A stretch of DNA of 64,000 bases from Sarcophilus harrisii (Eukaryota > Chordata > Mammalia > Dasyuromorphia > Dasyuridae). Positions 22,777 to 34,262 of this stretch are shown in pieces. Position 1 is the first letter of the stretch, and every line of letters starts with the position of its first letter. Location: contig NC_045430.1 in assembly GCF_902635505.1 (NCBI RefSeq), positions 2,296,677-2,360,676 of the forward strand, read 5' to 3'. The translations under genes and the position numbers were made by a program. Under the pieces are notes generated by a model. That model saw only the letters and a list, made by a program, of their open reading frames with translations, did no database searches and was not told the DNA's origin.

Positions 22777-23643
22777 TGTCCAGGGAGTAGCAGCTGTGGA
22801 CAGAGACATTCTCTAAACTGGCCCCAATTCAGTGACCTTTCTCCTCCTGGCTAGAGTCTGACCATTAGAGACTCCATTGCATTTAACAGGGGAGTGGGAG
22901 AAGGGCTCAAACATGGCTCCTCTTAAGTTTCTCCGGTTATCTCCCTAGCACAAATCAAAGAGAGCGCTGGCTTAAGACCCCCAGAAGGGTGGGGTCCCCA
23001 GAACGGCCATGTGTCTCCTTGGTCTGGGTGGGGTGTTAAAGAGACACTTCCTCTTGTGTCTCTAAGTCCCTGCCTGAGAGCAGGGCTTTCTGGTGAGAGA
23101 AAAAATGAGTCAGAAAAGAAAACGAAAAAGGAACAACAACAAAAACTGAGGGTGGAAAATCTTTTCTATGGCAAAACAAACATTTTTTTTTTTTTATTTA
23201 ATAGCCTTTTATTTACAGGATATATACATGGGTAACTTTACAGCATTAACAATTGCCATACCTCTTGTTCCAATTTTTCACCTCTTACCCCCCCCCCCAG
23301 ATGGCAGGATGACCAGTAGATGTTAAATACATTAAAATATAAATTAGATACACAATAAGGATACATGACCAAAACGTTATTTTGCTGTACAAAAAGAATC
23401 AGACTCTGAAATATTGTACAATTAGCTTGTGAAGGAAATCAAAAATGCATGTGTGCATAAATATAGGGATTGGGAATTCAATGTAATGGTTTTTAGTCAT
23501 CTCCCAGAGTTCTTTTTCTGGGCATAGCTGGTTCAGTTCATTACTGCTCCACTGGAAATGATTTGGTTGATTTCGTTGCTGAGGATGGCCTGATCCATCA
23601 GAACTGGTCATCATATAGTATTGTTGTTGAAGTATATAATGAA
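22777..23643. repeat. Direct duplicate (Dup3, copy at 22.8 kb)
   Basis: A direct copy of 30499-31354 that includes a common non-L1 flank and a minus-strand L1 3' end. The L1 stops abruptly at about 23,643 without the right-hand target-site duplication found in the other copy, so this copy is the truncated one. Confidence 0.92.
23186..23643 (-). mobile_element. L1 3' end, cut by the Dup3 breakpoint
   Basis: The same insertion as the one at 30.9 kb, carried by Dup3. The left target-site duplication (23173-23185) is present and the right one is missing because the duplicated segment ends within the L1. Confidence 0.9.
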
Positions 23644-24922
23644 TCCACTTTTTTTGTGTGTATAAAATTAAATTAAATTCCCAAGTGATGATAGATCTCA
23701 TCCAGAAGGCTCAGCAGTATCCCAGAGCTTCCTGTAGGCAGCAGGCATTTCATTTATCCTACATCTCTTTTATGACCATAGCAAATATGTTGGGAGAGCA
23801 GTTTTCTCACTCTTTTAGATCTTGCATGATATTAGTAATTAGAAGGTCATTGAACAAGATGGATACATGGATATCCCTTGTTGAAGGACACTCTTTAAAA
23901 ATCATTTTGAAATATCTATGGAATCAAATGGTTGGTTGTTTTTATAGTTAATAAACAAGCATAGTAGGATCTTGTATTTGTTTTTCTCTTCATTGTAAAA
24001 TAGTAAAGATGTGGCTCATTGTGAAATCTCACTTGCATAAAAATCTTCCTTTGTTCCCTTCTAATAACTTTATCATAGATGCTCTTGTACTTATATAGAT
24101 AGGAAAGTAGGTAGATTGATTGGTGGGTATTAGTGTCCTTCCTCTTCACTTTTTTGAGGGGGGAGTAGGGAGGAGTAATGATAAGACCTAAGAGGTTTTC
24201 CCCTAGTGCCTTTTTTTTACTACCTTCTCCAGACACCTTACAAATTTTTCTTAAAAATATCCTCAAAATGTGTCATCTTCAGCATGTACTTCATGTTATA
24301 CCTTGCTCTAGTTATCTATTTTTCAGTAACATTCATACCTCCTCTATAAGTACATATAGAACTGTGATGTTAGAATCCAAATATAGTTGACTATTTATTG
24401 TGAAAAGAGTTGGTTATACAGATAATTATGGAGATTTCGATCTTTGACCTGTTGCCCTCCTAATTTTATCCTAAAATACTTTTCGAATGACTTTATTCCA
24501 TTGGGTTTCTCTGTCCCAAACATTTCTTCTAGTTTTGTTTTATTTATCTTTTGCTTCTTGCTATCTTCTGAGTTCAAATTACTCAAAATCGGCCAATATC
24601 TAATAAGTGTTTTAAAGTGGCTACATGGATTCGAGTGAGTCAGGTATTTATTGACCAAAGCAAATTTTAGGCCATTTTAGCTTTCTTTATGGCAATGATT
24701 TACATTGATTAAACTTTTATATGACATAATTATACTTAGTGTAGATGTTTTCCATCTATTTCCCATTTTCTGCATCAATGATTTGCTAAAATAGATCCAT
24801 TTGGAATTTTAAGTTGCATTCTATATCCTTTTCTCATTTTTATTTTTCTTGTTTTGTATAAATTTTGCTTTTTGATCTGACGGGTTGGTGTTCTAATTGT
24901 ATATAGATAACCCATTCAGTAG
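23644..24922. other. AT-rich, probably old L1 debris
   Basis: Sequence past the Dup3 breakpoint. Blocks such as 'tttgatctgacgggttggtg' suggest decayed L1, but I cannot place edges. Confidence 0.4.
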
Positions 24923-25138
24923 CGATTGGTTCTTCAGTTACAAACAAGTACTTGGTAGAACTGATTGACAATAATGCTTGTGTTGACACCTTTAGAGAGC
25001 TCATAGAAGCAATCAATATTTAAGTACAGTGATTGGTTCTTCAGTTACAAACAAGTACTTGGTAGAACTGATTGACAATAATGCTTGTGTTGACCCCTTT
25101 AGAGAGCTCATAGAAGCAATAAATATTTAAGTACTCAT
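24923..25138. repeat. 108-bp tandem duplication
   Basis: Two direct copies, 24923-25030 and 25031-25138, starting GATTGGTTCTTCAGTTACAA and differing at about three sites. They lie upstream of a TATA-like patch (about 25,228) and the GTF2F2 copy. Confidence 0.92.
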
Positions 25139-25450
25139 TAGAGTTCACACTTCTGGGTTTAGTATGACATAATCTGAATTCACACCTCCGTTAATCCCTC
25201 CCTCGGAGGAGCTCAACCTTTGGGAGATCATATATATTGAAGCTCTTAGAGCTTCAGGTTAGTTATTTGGGAACATTCCCAGAGGTGGGAGAGGAACACT
25301 CTGGGAGGAAGCCCACAAGCCCTCTCTTGGAGACGAGAGATTCATTCCATCTTTGTGCTGGCTGGAAGGTGAAGAGAGCAGAGGCAAAGGACCTGCAAGA
25401 GCTCTTGGAAGCCCGCAGAGAGATAGGCCACGGAGAAAACTAACTGGAGT
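25139..25450 (+). other. Promoter- or LTR-like stretch joined to the GTF2F2 copy
   Basis: Contains CATATATATTGAAG near 25,230 followed by a moderately GC-rich stretch. With the tandem duplication to its left it could be part of an LTR whose duplicated part is U3, but I see no clear TG...CA ends. Confidence 0.3.
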
Positions 25451-26510
25451 CGCTTCCTGCTTTGGAGCGACACCTGTGACGTCACCCGACCTCCTTCTCC
25501 GAACCTGCGCCCTTCTACTCCACCGTGACGGTGACGGCGTCGGGCGTTGAGCCATGGCTCCAGCTGCTGGAGCTCAACTTGACCAGCGCCAAACAAAACA
25601 CCGGAGTGTGGCTCGTGAAGGTTCCTAAGTATTTGTCTCAGCAATGGGCCAAAGCTTCAGGAGTAGAAGTAGGTAAGCTGAGGATTGCAAAGAATCAAGG
25701 AAGCACTGAGGTATCTTTTACCTTGAATGAGGAACTTGCAAATATCCATGATATTGGTGGAAAACCTGCTTCTGTTAGTGCTCCCAGAGAACATTCGTTT
25801 CTCTTGCAAAGTGTGGGAGGACAGACATTGACTCGTCTTTACAGAGAGCCCTCAGATAAACTTTCATTGAAGGAATAGTGGTACAACGTGCTGAATGCAG
25901 ACCTGCTGCCAGTGAAAACTATATGAGATTGAAGAGGTTACAAATAGAAGAAGTTTCAAAACCTGTAAGAGTATTACAGCAGCTGGACAAAGCTGTTACA
26001 ACAAATTTTAAACCTGTGGCTAATCATCAATACAATATTGAATATGAGAAGAAAAAGAAAGAAGGTGGAAAGCGTGCTAGAGCTGATAAGCAACAGGTTT
26101 TGGACATATTGTTTTCAGCTTTGAAAACATCAGTATTATAATATTAAGGATTTAGTGGATATCACCAAACAGCCTGTGATATACCTGAAGGAAATCTTTG
26201 AGAGAAATAGGCATTTACAATGTTAAGGGGACCCACAGAAATACCTGGGAACTGAAGCCAGAATATAGACATTACTAAGGAGAGAATAAGTGATTAGGAA
26301 AACCTCATCCATATGCCCACAAAAAGCTGATGATAGGGTGAGCTTGTGACTGTACTAAGCAAACCCTGCAGCGGTCTTTAAAACTTTGAGCAGTCTGTTA
26401 AAGAGAGTAAAGTGACGGGTACTTTTTAATTCCTCCAGCTTCATTTCTTTGTTTTTTAAATAAAGTTTCTAAAGTTTGGGGAGGGGGAAAGTAATTTTTT
26501 TTTTTTTTTT
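25450..26510 (+). pseudogene. GTF2F2: GTF2F2 (TFIIF beta, RAP30) processed pseudogene
   Basis: A retrocopy of the small subunit of transcription factor TFIIF, which with RAP74 brings RNA polymerase II to promoters. All coding exons are joined without introns. The N-terminal part (TSAKQNTGVWLVKVPKYLSQ, then SFTLNEELANIHDIGGKPAS) is readable from about 25,577 to 25,865. The middle (VQRAECRPAASENYMRLKRL to EYEKKKKEGGKRARADKQ) is readable from about 25,878 to 26,110. The winged-helix tail (DLVDITKQP, YLKEI, then NTWELKPEYRHY) continues in other frames to about 26,297. Frame is lost near the initiator ATG (25,553), near 25,866 and near 26,125, and further stops lie in the tail, so no full-length protein is possible. 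A 5' UTR-like GC-rich stretch with a CRE-like TGACGTCA at about 25,478 precedes the ATG, and an AATAAA lies near 26,459. No clean poly(A) tail or target-site duplication was found. Gene identity is certain; the exact ends are approximate. Confidence 0.95.
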
Positions 26511-26863
26511 TTTTTTGCTGTGTACACTGTTTTATTGGTTCTCCTTGTTTCACTTAGCATTAGTTATACAACAATTCCTCCAGCTTCATTTCTTTGTTTT
26601 TTAAATAAAGTTTCTAAAGTTTGGGGAGGGGGAAAGTAATTTTTTTTTTTTTTGCTGTGTACATTGTTTTATTGATTCTGTTTTATTGATTCTCCTTGTT
26701 TCACTTAGCATTAGTTATACAACAATTCCTCCAGCTTCATTTCTTTGTTTTTTAAATAAGTTTCTAAAGTTTGGGGAGGGGGAAAGTAATTTTTTTTTTT
26801 TTTTTTTTGCTGTGTACACTGTTTTATTGGTTCTCCTTGTTTCACTTAGCATTAGTTATACAA
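26428..26863. repeat. Three tandem copies of a 145-151 bp unit
   Basis: Copies start at 26428, 26573 and 26724. Each joins the GTF2F2 copy's AATAAA-containing tail (TTCATTTCTTTGTTTTTTAA) to a T-run and a reverse L1 fragment (TGCTGTGTACACTGTTTTAT). The duplication therefore followed the joining of the two. Confidence 0.92.
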
Positions 26864-28248
26864 ATCTTTCCATGCCTGGGAAAGTTATTTATAAAAGAAA
26901 TTTGTAATAAGCCGATACAAGGGATTGTTTTGCTTAAAAATTGGTTTTGTTTGAAGTGTTGGCTTTAAAATGTCAAATGAGGAAAGGTTTTCTTACACCA
27001 TAGGAAAGACTTAAATTAACAGCAGATGTCTTCTTGGATGAAACTTTGCCATTGCCTGCCCACAGTGGACAATCGATTCATAATAAACCTGAGAAAGGGA
27101 GATCAAAGTTACCTATTAAAGTTTTTTTTTTTTTTTGAAAACAAAAAAAAATTTTAATAAAAAAACAAAACAAAAACCAAAGGTATTTACTAAGAAGATA
27201 TATAGCAAGAAACAAAGCACAAAAACTTTATCTCTCCAAACCAAAAACCCAAACCCCCAAGCTCAAGCCCAAACATTTCTGGAGCACAATTAACCCCCCT
27301 CCCCCATGCACTCACTTGGTCTCCAAAAACATGGATTATAATATAAAATGTTGCTACAAAAATATTTCAAGTTACCTGTTAAGTTTTTTTTTTTTTTAAA
27401 TGTGATCATGTTTTAGGTTTCAATTTATCAATAAGAGACCATTTTAAAAAAATTTAAAAAAGAAAAAGGAAAACTAACCGGGCTATTTTGCAATAAAAGA
27501 TCTGAACTTTAATCTGGCTGCATTTGGGTGATTATTACTTTTAACTAGGAAACTAAGGCTGCCTCCAGAAAACCTCCCCAAGAAACCTACTCTAAGAGAG
27601 AACCATTTTATTATTTTAAAGAAGAAAAACACCACAAGGTTCATTGTTTTTGTTACTTCATTTGTGCTTGCCATGTTGAATATCTTATGATTCTTCTTTT
27701 TAACACAGTTCTACCCCTGGAAATTTCTTGGGTGTTTTATTAGATTTACATTTTGATGCCAAATTTTGAAATTCATTTGGGAATTTCTAAAATCATCATT
27801 AAGCAATGTGAATTGGGTATAAATTGTATAATATCAGACTGTACAAAATGTGGTTTATTTTAGGGGGCAAGAAGTGGGAAAGTATTAAGAAGTCATTAGT
27901 TGGCTTTTCCTTGCATGTTAGATGAAATTCTGGGTGATGTGCTTTGGGACATGGTTGCACATGTTTATTCATACTTTGAATATGAAACCTGGAATAAATA
28001 GTAGAGTGTTCTATCAGTTGAATATTGGGCATCATCTGGTTCACATTATTACTGTTTCTCTAATTCTCTTTTTTTCAAATACTCTTGATTTTATAGATTT
28101 TGGTATGGTGTTAAATTCTTGATATATATATTCTTATTAGTCATCATGAATGCAAGATTACTCAAAAATGAAATTTACTCAGATGTGTGAAGTACCATAT
28201 TAATTCCATTTTGGTTGTAAAGTAGAAGATCAGGATAAGGATTGGGAT
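26864..28248. other. No gene recognised
   Basis: Starts with the continuation of a reverse L1 fragment, then A/T homopolymer-rich DNA (27,120-27,180). No exon of GTF2F2 or MDM2 is recognisable here. Confidence 0.5.
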
Positions 28249-28254
28249 GCTTAC

Positions 28255-28673
28255 TGCCTCGGCCCGCGCGGCAGAGTGTGTGGACCCTGGAAGAAAAGAG
28301 ATAAGGGCAGGAGAGAGGGGACGCGCAAAATGGAGGCAAGACAAATCCATCTGATCAAGCCTCATTTTAATGGGTGCAATAGTACAGATATATATATAGC
28401 AGTAGAAAAGAAGGCAGGGTTTGTTCAAACACAGTACAGGGTGGGGGTCCTAGACAAAGGGTTGGTATCCCGCCCAAGGATGAGCTGCTCAGATGTTTCA
28501 GGTGGCAGGAAGCTCTATGATGCCATTAGGGGATGCCTAGATATCTGCCTATTCAAAGTTAGGATGTGATTAGGAGATTCCTATTCAGGAAGTCTTTGGT
28601 ATAATGTGATTAGGAGATTCAACCTATTCAAGGTTGGCCTTATGTGGCTGTAGATTAGTGCCGGCTCCCCACA
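28255..28673 (-). mobile_element. Solo LTR, ERV2 (class II) type
   Basis: A 419-bp fossil LTR read on the minus strand. It starts TGTGGGGAGCC, ends CCGAGGCA (TG...CA), has a TATA-like run in the middle and a GC-rich end. A perfect 6-bp target-site duplication, GCTTAC, lies at 28249-28254 and 28674-28679; six bases is typical of ERV2/ERVK-like elements. There is no internal region, so it is a recombined solo copy. The preserved ends suggest moderate age. Confidence 0.88.
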
Positions 28674-28679
28674 GCTTAC

Positions 28680-30218
28680 CTGTTAGATTGATTACTGGCT
28701 GAATGTATAAATTTTGTTATATGCCATTTATGTGATTTGGACTGGAACAGGAGGCATTCCATAGCTATTTTTGTTTAAATAGATCAAAGAGTACTTGCAA
28801 ATCTAAACATAGTATATTACCATCCAAATTTTCTATCAGTAATAAGATATACCTGTTTTACATAGTGAAGAAATACCTCTGCTAACTCTTCCAAAAACTT
28901 GGAATTTTGATGAAAACGACAAACTTGAATGGTTCAAGCTGTCATAGAGCTCAGATATCCAGGTGGTAGCTCTGGGAAAAGTGTTTATTTCAAATGTAAC
29001 CTTTTCATCCTTAAATCCTTATTTACCTCAATGATTTTATTTGTCAGAGTTAACTTGTCTAGAATTCAAGTTAAGCTTCTGGATTTAAAAGTTTGAATGT
29101 TCTGCAGGAAGATACTAAAATATATTCAAAACATAAAATATTTCATTTTTTCCTTATTTGTTTATTTTAATACATATATTCCTTCATGTTGGGAGAGATA
29201 AATTAGAATAAAAAGAAAAAATCTTCATAGGAGAAGGAAAAAAACAGAAAAAAGAAGTAACCTATAGCATGTGTGATTTATATTCAATTTTGATAGTTCT
29301 TTTTCTGACATAGATGGAATTTTCAGTCCAAAGTGCCTTGGATAGCTTTGGAACATGGATCATTGAGAAGAATCAAATCTTTAGTTGATCATCACCATCA
29401 TGAAATATTTCGTAGGAACTATTAAGCATTAAAATCAGGAAGTCAGTATTTTCTTTGATTGTTTTATAGTAAATGAGATGTTAGCCACCATATTAAAAAA
29501 ACACTGGTTTCAAATGAATTAATTGATTCCATTGGAAATTGGGAGGGTTTTGTAGAAGGAGAAGATATATGTTAAATCAATAGTAAAATAAGTTAATTTC
29601 AAAGTTTATCAAAGAAGCAGAACATTGTAAGTATGATGCCAAGGTGAAGGATATGACCATCTCAGTGTGGAACTAAGTGGAGGTAGAAGAATAGTTTGGG
29701 TCTTGGGGTATTTGAGGAAATATCAGTATGAAAATACCAGGATGAGAGTTGGGGCAGGAGAAAGACTGAGCCCCCTCGCTGAATCTCATTAAGGAAGAGG
29801 GTCCTGGAGGCTCAGGCAGACTACCCTAGTCTGGACTGGGGCTGGAGAATCAGTGTTCGAGGATTAGAATCTGTGAGTGGTGGTGAAGAGGGAGAATCTG
29901 AAGAGAGCAAAGAGTGTTCTCACCCCACATGCACTAGTGAGCAAGCCAGTGGCTACGTGTGTGAAAGGTGTCAGGGCTGGAAAAGAGTAGCAAATGTTGA
30001 GGGAGAGAAGGAGCAAAAAAGAGAAGAGGTTTAAGGTGGAAATTAGTTCCCTGTACAACAGGTATTCGAGAAAACACAGTGGAAGGGGTAGACAGGGCTT
30101 GAGGAGAATGGCATTAAAGGAGGTCATTGGGTCTTGGGTTGAAAAATGTTTCTCAATATGGAGAGGAGGGTTGGAATAAAAATCTGAAGAATGAGTTCAG
30201 ATAGTTGTTAGGATGGGA
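28680..30218. other. No gene recognised
   Basis: Apart from the L1 fragment at 29.1 kb, unique-looking sequence. No MDM2 exon was found upstream of the exon copy. Confidence 0.5.
29130..29410 (-). mobile_element. L1 3' UTR fragment
   Basis: Reverse-complement 3' UTR region of an L1 (A-rich purine tract, then a block ending near 'gatcattgagaagaatc'), a type also seen at 42.9 and 51.4 kb. Confidence 0.65.
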
Positions 30219-30501
30219 GGGCAATGCATTGCTACAGAAACGGGTGCCCTTGAGTGTAATGCAATGGCTTAACGGGGCAGTATTGGTATTGGCCAGAATC
30301 AGCTTGTGATGAAGGGCTTCAAATGCCAACCAGAGGCCACTCCTGGAGCTTCTAGCATCATCTCCAGGCTCAGCTACCACTATAGGCTCTGTCTGCCCCT
30401 CCAGCTGGGGGTTTCTACCCTGCTTTCCACTATCCATTCTCTCTCCCTCACATTGAGATACTGTGACATAAGGCATGATACTGTTCACTGTTCAGCATTG
30501 T
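30219..30501. repeat. Inverted duplicate (Dup1, copy at 30 kb)
   Basis: This is the reverse complement of 2053-2350. Its right edge coincides within two bases with the left edge of a second, unrelated duplication (Dup3), so the locus is a chimera. Confidence 0.9.
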
Positions 30502-31354
30502 CCAGGGAGTAGCAGCCGTGGGCAGAGACATTCTCTAAACTGGCCCCAATTCAGTGACCTTTCTCCTCGTGGCTAGAGTCTGACCATTAGAGACTCCATT
30601 GCATTTAACAGGGAGGGGAGAAGGGCTCAAACATGGCTCCTCTTAAGTTTCTCCAGTTATCTCCCCTAGCACAGATCAAAGAGAGCGCTGGCTTGGGACC
30701 CCTGAAGGGTGGGGTCCCCAGAACGGCCAAAGTGTGTTCTGGTCTGTGGGGTGTTAAAGAGACACTTCTCTTGTGTCTGAAGTCCCTGCCTGAGAGAGGG
30801 CTTTCTGTGAGAGAAAAAATGAGTCAGAAAAGAAAACGAAAAGGAACAACAACAAAAAGTGAGGGTGGAAAATCTTTTCTATGGCAAAACAAACATTTTT
30901 TTTATTTAATAGCCTTTTATTTACAGGATATATACATGGGTAACTTTACAGCATTAACAATTGCCATACCTCTTGTTCCAATTTTTCACCTCTTACCCCC
31001 CCCTCCCCTAGATGGCAGGATGACCAGTAGATGTTAAATACATTAAAATATAAATTAGATACACAATAAGGATACATGGACCTAAACCTGTTATTTTGCT
31101 GTACAAAAGAATCAGACTCTGAAATATTGTACAATTAGCTTGTGAAGGAAATCAAAATGCAGGTGTGCATAAATATAGGGATTGGGAATTCAATGTAATG
31201 GTTTTTAGTCATCTCCCAGAGTTCTTTTTCTGGGCATAGCTGGTTCAGTTCATTACTGCTCCACTGGAAATGATTTGGTTGATCTCGTTGCTGAGGATGG
31301 CCTGGTCCATCAGAACTGGTCATCATATAGTATCATTGTTGAAGTATATAATGA
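30499..31354. repeat. Direct duplicate (Dup3, copy at 30.5 kb)
   Basis: A direct copy of 22777-23643. It has many one- to few-base deletions relative to the other copy, mainly in 30,600-30,830. It lies directly upstream of the MDM2 exon copy, separated only by the end of an L1 and about 107 bp. Confidence 0.92.
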
Positions 31355-31392
31355 TCTCCTGGTCCTGCTCATTTTACTCAGCATCAGTTCGT
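30899..31392 (-). mobile_element. 5'-truncated L1 3' end with target-site duplication
   Basis: On the plus strand it starts with poly(T), then the reverse complement of a marsupial L1 3' UTR and the end of ORF2. It is flanked by a perfect 13-bp target-site duplication, AAAACAAACATTT, at 30886-30898 and 31393-31405. It inserted into the intron-like DNA upstream of the MDM2 exon copy. Confidence 0.93.
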
Positions 31393-31471
31393 AAAACAAA
31401 CATTTCTTAAGAAACACACTGAGTAAATTGTGATAACTAGCATTGTTCTTTATAGATGTTTAAGAATTATT

Positions 31472-31499
31472 GAGACTGATTCTACTTATTTCATTGCAG
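31472..31499 (+). other. Intron-like 3' splice site before the MDM2 exon copy
   Basis: A possible branch-point sequence (ACTGAT) lies about 24 bases upstream of a CT-rich tract that ends TTGCAG. The following base begins the Asp-Tyr codons at the expected exon start of MDM2. This is direct sequence evidence that intron DNA was copied along with the exon. Confidence 0.6.
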
Positions 31500-32067
<568 letters not shown>

Positions 32068-33580
32068 ATGTGTTGTACTAAAAGTGGAACCGTAGAGTCC
32101 TGTACATGAAACGCTCTTAAGAATGTTCACATGTGGCTGTGAAATTTATTGAAAATTTTATTTTTGTACCTTTTTTTTTTTTCTGAGAAAATGAGTATTT
32201 TAGTTCTCTCTAGTGCAGTTTGCTTTTTGGAAAAAAGTTTTTTCTTTTTTCTTTTCCTTGAGGAAAAAAATATTTGGTTCCTGTTCTTTTCCAGTTTTGT
32301 ATGATTTTTATTAGTATTCATTTGTATTACTTACAGAGACAGCAGGGTATAAGTGGATAGAATACTAGTCTGGACAGATCTAGGTTCAGATAACACATTG
32401 GACACTTGAAGCTGATTTGACCCAGGATGAACCACTGTAACTCTTGGTGCCTTAGTTGATTCTTAAGGTTTATTTTCTAAGTCAGATAATTTGTAAGTCA
32501 TAAACACATACATTGGATTTGTGGAAACTACAGCTCATTTACTGTGTGCCTCATTAAGAATTACTAGTTTGAAGACAACTATTTCTATTTGTTAAATAAT
32601 TCTTGTCTTCTGGAGTTGGGGAATGTCAGGATTTTTGAAAAACTTGTGTAAGTGAGTTAATAAATATTATTTAAGTTTAATATTGTTGGGGAAAGGTAAT
32701 GATGATTCATGAAAATGATTGTTTTTGAGTTGCAAATAAGATACTCTTCAGATTTTTGTTTCTTTGAAGTTTTAAGTACCTGCTGATTAAAAACCTGTGA
32801 ATTCATTTACTACCTCAAGCTCCTTTGCTATTGTGTATGTAAACACTATCTATTGTGGAGCCCATTGTAATTTATTCTTTTTACGTTCCTTTGCTCTAGA
32901 AGGATCATTGTAGGCAATTTAGTATGGACCTTTTGACTGAATATTAGCATACCCCAGACCTCACTTAAAGATCGATTTTGAGTTGCAAAGTGTTTCATTT
33001 TTTTTTTTCTACCAAGTTGAAAGTAATTCAGATATGACTGAATGGATATATATATTATCTTGGTCTGGATACATGGCCTTGGGGAGGTGTCTTTGAGTTT
33101 TAACGTAAACTTAATAAATTGAAAGCTGCACACATGAAAACACATTCTTACAGAATCTTTTATTTCCTCCCCCTGGCTACCTGCCAATTAAGTGTTTACT
33201 AGATATATATAGTTGTTAAACCATTTGCCATATGTTTGATTTCAGTGTGTTAGAATTAGAAGATGGCAGTCTTGGTTATTTAAAACAGATAATTAATGTG
33301 AATTTCTACTTTTCCAAGCTATTGAAGGTGAGCTTTGATCCACATTTACGATTTTGGATATGGGCACCTGCAACGTAAATACATTATGATTTTTCTTTGG
33401 GGAGAAGATTTATTTTCATAATTATTGTAGCTTAGTCTGTGAATTTTCTGAGCCCCAGACTAATTTGCTGGCTGGAAAGCCAATTCAGATTTGGAAACTT
33501 CTCATAAAAATTCATGTAGCTAATTGAAAGTTCATTATAAATGTGTTTGTGAAAGTTAATAAAGAAAATAAAATACAGTA
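32068..33580 (+). other. 3' UTR-like tail of the MDM2 copy
   Basis: AT-rich sequence free of recognised repeats follows the MDM2 stop. It contains T-rich and AT-rich patches and ends in two overlapping AATAAA-type signals at about 33,558 and 33,567. No poly(A) tract follows. I infer that it is copied MDM2 3' UTR and downstream DNA; I cannot align it to the parent gene. Confidence 0.4.
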
Positions 33581-33737
33581 GAGCTGGTTTCTTCTGTTTG
33601 AATTGAAGACTGTTAGTGAACCAGAGAGCTAAAGATGCAGATCATTTCCCTAGAATGTGTGCTCCAGCCTGATGTGTGTGACAGTGCCATTGGGTACAAC
33701 TAAGGCAGGACTGGAGGTGACGTAAAAGAATTGCAGA

Positions 33738-33906
33738 TTTGGGGGCAACTAGATGGCTCAGTGGATAGAGCCCCAGCCTTGAAGTCAAGAGGAACCCGAG
33801 TTCTAATCTGGCTTCATTCTTAATGCATCCTGGCTGTGTGACCCTGGGCAAGTCACTGAATCACAATTGCCTCAGCAAAAAAGCAAAAGAAAACAAAACA
33901 AAACCT
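33738..33906 (+). mobile_element. tRNA-derived SINE, well preserved
   Basis: Starts GGGGCAACTAGATGGCTCAG, contains the 'ggatagagccccagcc' box-A region and the 'gttctaatctggcttc' box-B region, then 'gtgtgaccctgggcaagtca' and an A-rich tail. Inserted downstream of the MDM2-like 3' UTR. Confidence 0.92.
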
Positions 33907-34244
33907 GCTGATTCCACTTAATATAAAGCAAAATATCTAGACCACTAGAATTTTCTAAAACTCAAGACGGGACTGCTTTGAGTGGTAATGAGTTTTTTTT
34001 TGTTGTTGTTGGGTTTTTTTGTTTGTTTGTTTGTTTGTTTTTTTTATTACTGAAGGATAATGTAGATATAGGATTCTGGAGTTCTGTACCAGGACTGGAA
34101 TATAAAGTGACTAAAAGGAGAGCAAAGAAACAAAGCTAATTAGAACATAAAATATTACTGCTTTAAATAGCTGTGAAACCGATCCATATAGCTGTGTATA
34201 TATACACAGTATGGGCACAAGTTATTTGTTTTTGAGTCCTTTGT

Positions 34245-34262
34245 GAAAACATGAGCACATGT
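34245..34262. repeat. Left target-site duplication of the twin-primed L1
   Basis: An 18-bp sequence identical to 37975-37992. Confidence 0.93.

Noticed and set aside
25525-26141. Functional GTF2F2 gene
   Set aside because: Intronless, with at least three frame changes, including one beside the initiator ATG.
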